DNA of 64,000 bases, taken from NCBI GenBank assembly GCA_015501055.1, contig JADNYV010000063.1:122061-186060 (forward strand), given 5' to 3'. Position 1 is the stretch's first letter. Every line of letters starts with the position of its first letter. Of this stretch, positions 58,001 to 64,000 are shown piece after piece. This DNA is from Mucidula mucida. Taxonomy: Eukaryota > Basidiomycota > Agaricomycetes > Agaricales > Physalacriaceae. The position numbers and the translations under genes were made by a program. The notes below the pieces were generated by a model that was not told where the DNA came from, ran no database searches, and worked only from the letters and a program-made list of their open reading frames with translations.

Positions 58001-58738
58001 TTCGCTCCGGTAACTTGTCAAAGTCCGCCTTGCTAAATACATCGGAGAATTCCTCAATGTAAGGTGCAGCAGCGGATGAAGGCTGTTGTGATCTCAGCTT
58101 TTCACCGCTTTTGCGATAGTTGTCCCAGTCCATCCAGAACAAACGCTCTCCTCTCCACTTTCTTCTATCTTCTTCATCTTCCGGCGAGTTATACTCGGTA
58201 GATAGCCGCAACGGTCTGGGCATCGATCAAAAGTCAATGTGGATTCCGTCCAGTTGATTGTGGGTTGTGATATGTAACCAATCTAGCCCAAAAAGATACT
58301 TGTTTTGCCAAGATTGGTGACGGCCAACTCAATCTTTTCGGCGTGATCACCAATCTTCATCCGGACCTCCACAAACCTTTGATTGCTCCTCCCTCATTTA
58401 GGGTTCCATCCGCATTGTAGACAGGGAGCTTGACCGGTAACTCCTTGATCAGGAGTCCGTTCTTCCGACGAATTCTTTATTGACACAAGAACCGTTGCTC
58501 CACTGTCAAGAAGGGCACTTGTTTCCCATTCAGAGCCTGTGTGTACGCTCTCTATGGTTACTCGGAGTTTCATGTCCTGCCCCTTTGTTCCCCGGATTAC
58601 TTCCTGACTTTTTAACTCCGTCACAACTTCCACCGCAGCTTCCTTTGTCAACGCTCTGATCGCCATCACTTCTCTCCGTCGCTTCTCTTCTCTCCGCTCC
58701 GGCATCCATGCTCTCAGAATTCCCACTGCTCTCGACAC
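55028..58738 (-). pseudogene. Chromovirus pol: PR-RT-RNaseH-IN-chromodomain, multiple frameshifts
   Basis: Domains in transcription order, each recognisable but in changing frames. Protease with LLDSGAT (about 58500). RT with [19 protein letters not shown] (about 57800-57855), [10 protein letters not shown] and the YLDD active site in IVYLDDILIF (about 57480-57510). RNase H region EADSSNYANGAVLSQF and FTDHQNLQYF. Integrase with an HHCC finger (GCQKCQ at about 56305-56325), GTDMIG, MIHDRGPQYHSRF and GQTERLNQE for the DDE triad. Chromodomain YKVHWKGYGTHKQTWEP (about 55240-55310). At least six frame changes are needed to read through. Low-level sequence error is an alternative to decay. Confidence 0.85.
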
Positions 58739-58962
58739 TTCATCCTCTCTTAGCCGTTGTGCGATCCACTCGGGCGTTTTGGCTCAAATCTTTCTTTCGC
58801 AGGTTTTGTTGGTGAAGTCGTCGATGAATTTTAGATGTTCAGTACCGTACTGTAAATAGATTCTGCATCTGACGACCTTCCTTGTGACTGCTCCGGCAGG
58901 ACTGCGTCTACTGCGGGAGCTTCGCAAAACCCAACTCTTCGCCAACTTCTTCTTCTCCTTCG

Positions 58963-59834
58963 TCATTCATTTCGGTCCATAACCCCGAATCGTCTGGGGT
59001 CGACCCTTCTTCGGACAGAACCTGCTGACATGGCCGTGTTCGCCACAGCTGAAGCAGAGTCCTCTTCGACGTGCATTGTCGATGTCCATCGGCCTGCCGG
59101 CTCCTCCATAGGTAACACCGGTGGCATCTCGTCGTGTGATCGGCGTGGAGGTGGGTTCGTAGGATTAGCTCTCGATGTAGCCACCTGCGGAGCTTGAGGC
59201 CGGGACTGCATGCCGGACCTCTTGCTCGCCGCCCGCCTTCTCCACAGCTGATCGATCTGAAGGATCTGTGCCTTCCAATCCTTGTACTTCTCTGGCAACC
59301 CGTCTCGGCTACCATAGATCTGATCAATGATCTTCTCGTTGACGTTGGTCTCGAGAAGTCGCACGACAAATGCGTCATCCTTCGAATATCCTGCCTGAGT
59401 GAGCAGGACCTCGAACTTCTGGAAGAAATCTTGAGCGGTATCTTGCCCCTGGCGCAACCGCTCGATCTGATCTTGCGCGTCTCGCGCGAGGTTGGAGTCC
59501 ACAAATCGCTCCTTCAAATCTTCCTTGAACTCCGTCCAAGAGACTGTCCATTCCTCTTCTTCCTCGTCGAAGTTCTGGTCCGAGTAGTTCTGGACCCATG
59601 CATCTACGTGATCTCCTCGGATGTAGGAGAGAACAACATCGATCCTTTCGGAGTCAGATGTGAGGTTGTTCTTCTTGTCACGGATGTATGTGAACATCGA
59701 TCGCCACCAGCTCTTGTACTTGGACTTGTCCCGTCATAGTCGTAAGGCTTGTTCACAAGGGATCGGCCTTTGATTTCGACATCGGCATGATGAGCGGGTG
59801 TGTGAGGAGCGGTTTCGGGTGCTTCGTTGGACAT
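58963..59834 (-). pseudogene. Chromovirus gag with CCHC knuckle, frameshifted
   Basis: Start MSNEAPETAPHTPAHHADVE at 59834. After about 40 residues a 1-nt shift is needed to continue into the Retrotrans_gag-like core (WRSMFTYI, then FKEDLKERFVDSN, QDFFQKFEVLLTQAGYS). The zinc knuckle CFSCGEHGHVSRFC (CX2CX4HX4C, about 59010-59055) is in yet another frame. The protein probably ended shortly after. Confidence 0.8.
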
Positions 59835-60417
59835 GATGGATCGGGGTGATGGGATCGGAGAGTGAAAGGGTGAAAGTGGTGATATGGGTGATGCGGATTT
59901 GGATGAAACAGGTGAGGGAATAGAGGTTTGGATGAATAGGGAGGGATCGCCTAGATCTGAAATAGAATCCAGGACTTGGTAGGGTGGGGAATGGTGGTGT
60001 GTATCGTAATGTAAGTAAAGTAGGTAGGTATCGTAACTGTCTACACTATTTTACCGACTACTGACTACGTATCTACGGAGCCCAAGAGCTCGTCACAAGT
60101 TCGCAATTGCCCAGCCGACGTCCCTCTGGTGTGAGGTAAGCCGAAGTTTTCCTGGGAACGGGGGTTGACCCGTAAACAGCGCCCACTGAAGTGCAACTGC
60201 CAAAAGTTCGTTCTCGTGAGAGCGGCTACTTCCAGCACCCGAGGCAGTTATCTCTAACTGTTAGCCGGCGCTACTGGGACCAATACACACGTATGCGGAC
60301 GTGCGCTGGAATTAGGAATCCGTCGATCTGTAAACAGGAAAGGGAATGGGGAATGTGCGATGATCAAACAGCAAAGTGCTGATCGACGATCAGGGATGTG
60401 TGGTAGGTGGTAGAAAG

Positions 60418-60429
60418 TAGTTCCGATCT
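60418..60429 (-). other. Self-priming-type primer-binding site
   Basis: Two nt after the 5' LTR (minus strand) lies AGATCGGAACTA, the exact 12-nt complement of TAGTTCCGATCT within the LTR (60537-60548). A TATA-like TATATAAG starts 32 nt upstream of that T (60573-60580), so the RNA is predicted to begin with this 12-mer and could fold back on the site, as in Tf1/sushi elements. No tRNA-type TGG site is present. Confidence 0.7.
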
Positions 60430-60431
60430 TC

Positions 60432-60960
60432 TGTTAGCGACTGACTAAGCCACGAGACTCAACCAGGTACCACAGCAAGAACTAAGGAAGAAAGCGTTCG
60501 CGTTCGTAAGACTAGGCTAGGCCAGGTGTATAAACGAGATCGGAACTAAAGTACAATGATACTACACTACTGCTTATATACTAGTAAGTCTGTGTTTGAG
60601 ACTCCTTGTCCATACGCGTTTCTACTAGGGATGCTCCACGCCCTTGACCCAGTGTTGTATGCTACTAGTCCGTGAAACCATTAAATACGAGTGGTATCTG
60701 CATGTAAGTAATAATACTGAAACGACCATGTGTGCTACGAGTGTCGGCGGTGTGTATACAATAGGGAGTCCATGAGGTATCGGCATGTATGATGTCATCC
60801 ATGTGTTGGGTGTGTGTCCGACATGAGTACGGCTTCGGTAATGAAAAGGAGTATGATCGGTGATGAAACAGATGATGAAACAGTCCGTTGGTTGATAAGA
60901 CAAGGCCCCCGATAAGATATGATAAGATGTGAAAGTGTGAAAATATGGTCATTCATAACA
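60432..60960 (-). repeat. LTR 2 (5' LTR of the chromovirus)
   Basis: 529 bp, TGTTAG...ATAACA. Contains the TATA-like box (60573-60580) and predicted transcript start (60548) on the minus strand. Confidence 0.9.
60573..60580 (-). promoter_or_regulatory. TATA-like box of the LTR promoter
   Basis: TATATAAG on the minus strand, 32 nt upstream of the predicted transcript start; conserved in all three LTR copies. Confidence 0.6.
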
Positions 60961-63394
60961 GGAATGAGCCGATGAAAGTGCACAATCAGAAGACACTTAC
61001 CACGGTTGGCCTGCGCCTTAGATGGAGCAAGTCCGAGATACTCCATGACTGGTCCGGGTGTGTTCATAAACTCTTGAGAACCACCACCGACCGAAACCCA
61101 ATCTTCGCGACATTTTGAGAAAGTCTCAGCACGTGTAGGCGCTGGCAAGTTGGGGGCAGAACCAGGGATTCGTGTTTGAAGAAGTTGAAACAACCCGCCG
61201 CTGAGTAGATGGCGAATACGGTTACCCTGGGCGAACCCATGAGCGATGTCCCGGGATGGCGCCTGACGGTTCGAATGAATGCTTTTAGCTCGGATGACTG
61301 CATTAAATGATTCAAATGCCTCCGTGGCAAAGAGCATGGCCGGGCCAAAACACCTGATATGCGCTGGAAGATGAACGAGAATGTGAAACTTCGGCTTGTT
61401 AAACCAGCGGTTCGTCCATTGCGCGGCAGCTAACAAAAATGTCTGAATTTCGTTCTTAAGGGTTTTCTAGAAAGCTTCAGTAAACGGTAGGACTAGCCAA
61501 CTGTAAACGTACCGTATAGGTGGAAATGTCCCCGATTTGAGGTTGCCAAACAAGGGGAATAAGTTTAGAAAGGGCAACCCAGGTGGCGCGGCATTCATCG
61601 TTCACTAAGTCATATATGACATAAGGCGCGACCTGAGCAATGGCGCGAAAATCGCGTCCAACCAAGGAGCCTGCATACTTGACAAAGGTATCCCCCGGTA
61701 ATGGTGAGAGCCCGAGTGCACTGACATCCAAGGAATTCAGTCGTGCAGCTAACAACTCCTTCTGGTCGTCCTTCTTCAACTGATTCTGGATGAGATCGCG
61801 CCAGAAATACTTCACAAACCCGAGTAGAACGACATGGAGAATTTCGACTGGTGTATCCGAATGTGGGTCGAGACCTGAGCAACATGTCATTGTTAGATTT
61901 CTGAGTTTTACCATATATGTGAACTCACCTTTGATACGCCAGACAGGACTGGTGACATGCTCAGGAAGTGCTTCAATAGCTGCATCCAGAGCCGCTTGAC
62001 GGCTTTCATTGCCTCGCTTCTTCTTGTACGAAGCGGCGAGTAGATCCTGGAAATATAGCTGGAAGGTATCCTTAACGCCCGTATCAGTCCGCATCTTCTT
62101 GACCCGTGTCTCGTTCCCAATCGTTTGGGATGCGGTAAACTGAGTCTTGAGAGCGTCCATAGTGCCTTTGCGTGTACGTGGGGTGCCCGGCTGATTGACG
62201 AAGGTAAATAAGAATACATAGACATAAAGAACAAGGAATCTACCTTGATAAATGCCGTCACACGGCGCACCATTTGCTCTAATGATTCGACAAACTTCTT
62301 CCGTTTACCTTTCTTCTTCTTAGGATTCGCACTGACGTTCGACGCGCCAGAGACATTGGAGTTCATAGAGGCGTCATCCTCAACCTCCTCCCCTTCGTCG
62401 ACATCGCCCGGTGCGGCACCCCGAGGCGTATCCGACGCGTCTTTACCAACAACTTTACAAATCCGACAGAACAGCTTGCCCCGCAATCCGATGTGGCAAG
62501 CAAACTCGCTCTGCATGGGATTGTCCCCGAGGAGTGCCAGAACAACAGGAAGAACAAGAACGGGTTCGTTCTCAACGCAGTCCCAAGCCCAAATGCCCTC
62601 TTTCTCTGCAGCTCTGAATACCAATTAGCTCAGAAACAGTACGTGAATATTTCTGAACACTCACTCTAGCTGATCAGCTATGCCATCCAACATCTCCAAC
62701 GGCGGCGCCAATTCGACGTTGACAAGAAATGCACGTTGTATTCCTTCTGAGCTTCGGACCGAGGGAGACCGGCGGGAGTGAACAAGAAGCTGTTATGCTT
62801 ATTCCACTTTTTAGACTTGTTACCCGATGTGTCGTCGCAATACATCCAGATAGGGAACGCGACGACACGATGACCTTCCGCAAGCTCACGCCAGCGATTT
62901 CCTTTCACCGGATTGGTCAAGGTCCACGGTTCAGCTGAGGAAGGATCTTGGGAATCAATAATGTCTGATGCATGTTAACGACGAATAGAGCAGAAAGCCA
63001 GAAGTACTCACACAGAATGTCCGCTGGGTCTGGGATATTAAGTATTCTCATGTCCTTTTGCAGTTGCGGGAGCGGCATCATGAAGTCGGAAACAGGAACC
63101 TCAAAATCATTAACCTTGTGGACAGACCATGCACGACCGTGCGGACCGCGTGTCTCCTCAAATCGCCAGCATCGCGCACGGAGAGATCCGTCCTTCATGA
63201 AGAACTCACCGGCATACCAATACGATCCGTTTTTAAGTTGCGTCGGCTCATGTATGTAAAAGTCCCGACGCCCAACGCGAACCATGGCAGTCAGTTGATC
63301 ATCGGGTAGTTCATGGAGCCATCGTGATGCATGTCGAGCCTCTGAGACGTGTTCACCTGCATCTTCCGGAAAGAAGTGAAGGTGAGGCCGAACG
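60961..63394 (-). pseudogene. Transposase-like Agaricomycete gene, cut at both ends by LTRs
   Basis: Exons on the minus strand: VRVGRRDFYIHEP ... SWYWYAGEFF-type start region (about 63285), WRELAEGHRVVAFPIWMYCD (about 62850), LLGDNPMQSEFACHIGL with a CRIC pair (about 62490-62530), PVEILHVVLLGFVKYFW (about 61800-61850), and KFHILVHLPAHIRCFGP with FESFNAVIRAKSIHSNRQAP (about 61260-61400). Such genes are highly amplified in Agaricomycetes and behave like DNA-transposon genes, but I cannot assign a superfamily. The upstream part is removed at the LTR at 63395 and the downstream part at the LTR ending at 60960, within an intron. Confidence 0.65.
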
Positions 63395-63921
63395 TGTTAG
63401 CGACTGACTAAGCCACGAGACTCAACCAGGTACCACAGCAAGAACTGAAAGAGAAAACGTTCGCGTTCGTAAGACTAGGCTAGGCCAGGTGTATAAACGA
63501 GATCGGAACTAAAGTACAATGATACTACACTACTGCTTATATACTATTAAGTCTGTGTTTGAAGCTCCTTGTCCATACGCGTTTCCACTAGGGATGCTCC
63601 ACGCCCTTGACCCAGTGTTGTATGCTACTATCCGTGAAACCATTAAATACGAGTGGTGACTGCATGGTAAGTAATAATACTGAAACGACCATGTGTACTA
63701 CGAGTGTCGGCGGTGTGTATACAATAGGGAGTCCATGAGTATCGGCATGTAATGATGTCATCCATGTGTTGGGCGTGTGTCCGACATGAGTACAGCTTGG
63801 TATATGAAAGGGTATGATTGGTGACGAAACAGAATGATGAAACGGTCCGTTGGTTGATAAGACAAGGCTCCCGATAAGATATGATAAGATGTGAAAATGT
63901 GAAAATATGCGATTCATAACA
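63395..63921 (-). repeat. LTR 3 (3' LTR of a second chromovirus copy)
   Basis: 527 bp, TGTTAG...ATAACA, same orientation as LTRs 1 and 2. Confidence 0.9.
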
Positions 63922-64000
63922 TCACCCCCTCCTTAAGGCGCAAGTTCCATTCTGCACCAGAGTCGCTCCATGAGGGCTGAGGGTAGCGTGACGTCGAGGG
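63922..64000 (-). mobile_element. Start of a second chromovirus copy (3' end of pol), runs off the window
   Basis: The sequence after LTR 3 repeats that after LTR 1 (TCACCCCCTCCTTAAGGCGC...), so a second element with the same orientation continues beyond the window. Confidence 0.85.

Larger units (their letters stand above)
54491..60960 (-). mobile_element. Ty3/gypsy chromovirus with both LTRs, degenerate coding region
   Basis: About 6.5 kb, read on the minus strand: 5' LTR 60432-60960, leader with primer-binding site, gag, protease, reverse transcriptase, RNase H, integrase, chromodomain, 3' LTR 54491-55016. This domain order and the C-terminal chromodomain define chromoviruses. LTRs begin TGTTA and end TAACA, and are about 96-97% alike by my rough count. 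The flanks ATGAC (before 54491) and GGAAT (after 60960) do not match, so no target-site duplication is present. Many frameshifts make it non-autonomous as written. Confidence 0.9.

Noticed and set aside
54486..60965. Target-site duplication of the chromovirus
   Set aside because: The 5-bp flanks ATGAC and GGAAT differ.

Overview
The window is nuclear DNA of a basidiomycete fungus, most likely an Agaricomycete. Evidence: multi-exon genes with GT-AG introns of about 45-60 nt, gene families that are amplified in Agaricomycetes (F-box-like, FunK1-like kinase, Mug135-like, APH-like phosphotransferase, isopenicillin-N-synthase-like dioxygenase), and a chromodomain-bearing Ty3/gypsy retrotransposon. 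There is no sign of prokaryotic or organellar DNA. The species cannot be named from the sequence.

Layout. 0-12.6 kb is repeat-rich. It holds a small cysteine-containing gene made of two repeats (723-1458) and its decayed duplicate (11331-12025), a dispersed repeat family with tRNA-box-A-like motifs, a broken F-box-like gene (copy A), and an unidentified element rich in the motif CCCGCTAGC that has cut off the 3' end of copy A. 12.6-28 kb is more ordinary genic DNA: an APH-like phosphotransferase, two gene remnants, a GATA-like zinc-finger gene, an alpha/beta-hydrolase, a short-chain dehydrogenase, an unknown Agaricomycete gene and a 2OG-Fe(II) oxygenase. 28-54 kb is dominated by an F-box-like/zinc-finger family: divergent members E, F and G, and near-identical tandem copies B, C and D. 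These are interleaved with an intron-containing tRNA-Cys gene, a kinase-like gene and a Mug135-like gene. 54.5-64 kb holds a degenerate chromovirus with both LTRs, a transposase-like gene cut at both ends by LTRs, and the start of a second chromovirus copy.

The main theme is the seven-member F-box-like family (A-G). All members share one architecture: a basic disordered N-terminus, an F-box-like segment, a CxxC...CxxC module, a long helical region, and a C-terminal C2H2-like finger whose last His lies just after an intron. All seven carry the same promoter motif, CANNTGATCGYARG, in the same orientation about 50-80 bp upstream of the ATG, followed by CAC-rich leader sequence. Copies B, C and D form a tandem triplication with identical breakpoints inside the two flanking genes (kinase-like and Mug135-like). 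Copy A with its upstream flank is the inverted counterpart of D, about 38 kb away.

Caution on broken genes: single-base frameshifts are concentrated in the near-identical copies (A-D and the retrotransposon), while the divergent relatives E and F read cleanly. This may be real pseudogenisation or may be unpolished long-read error in repeats. Intron positions were inferred by eye from splice signals and from comparison between copies.
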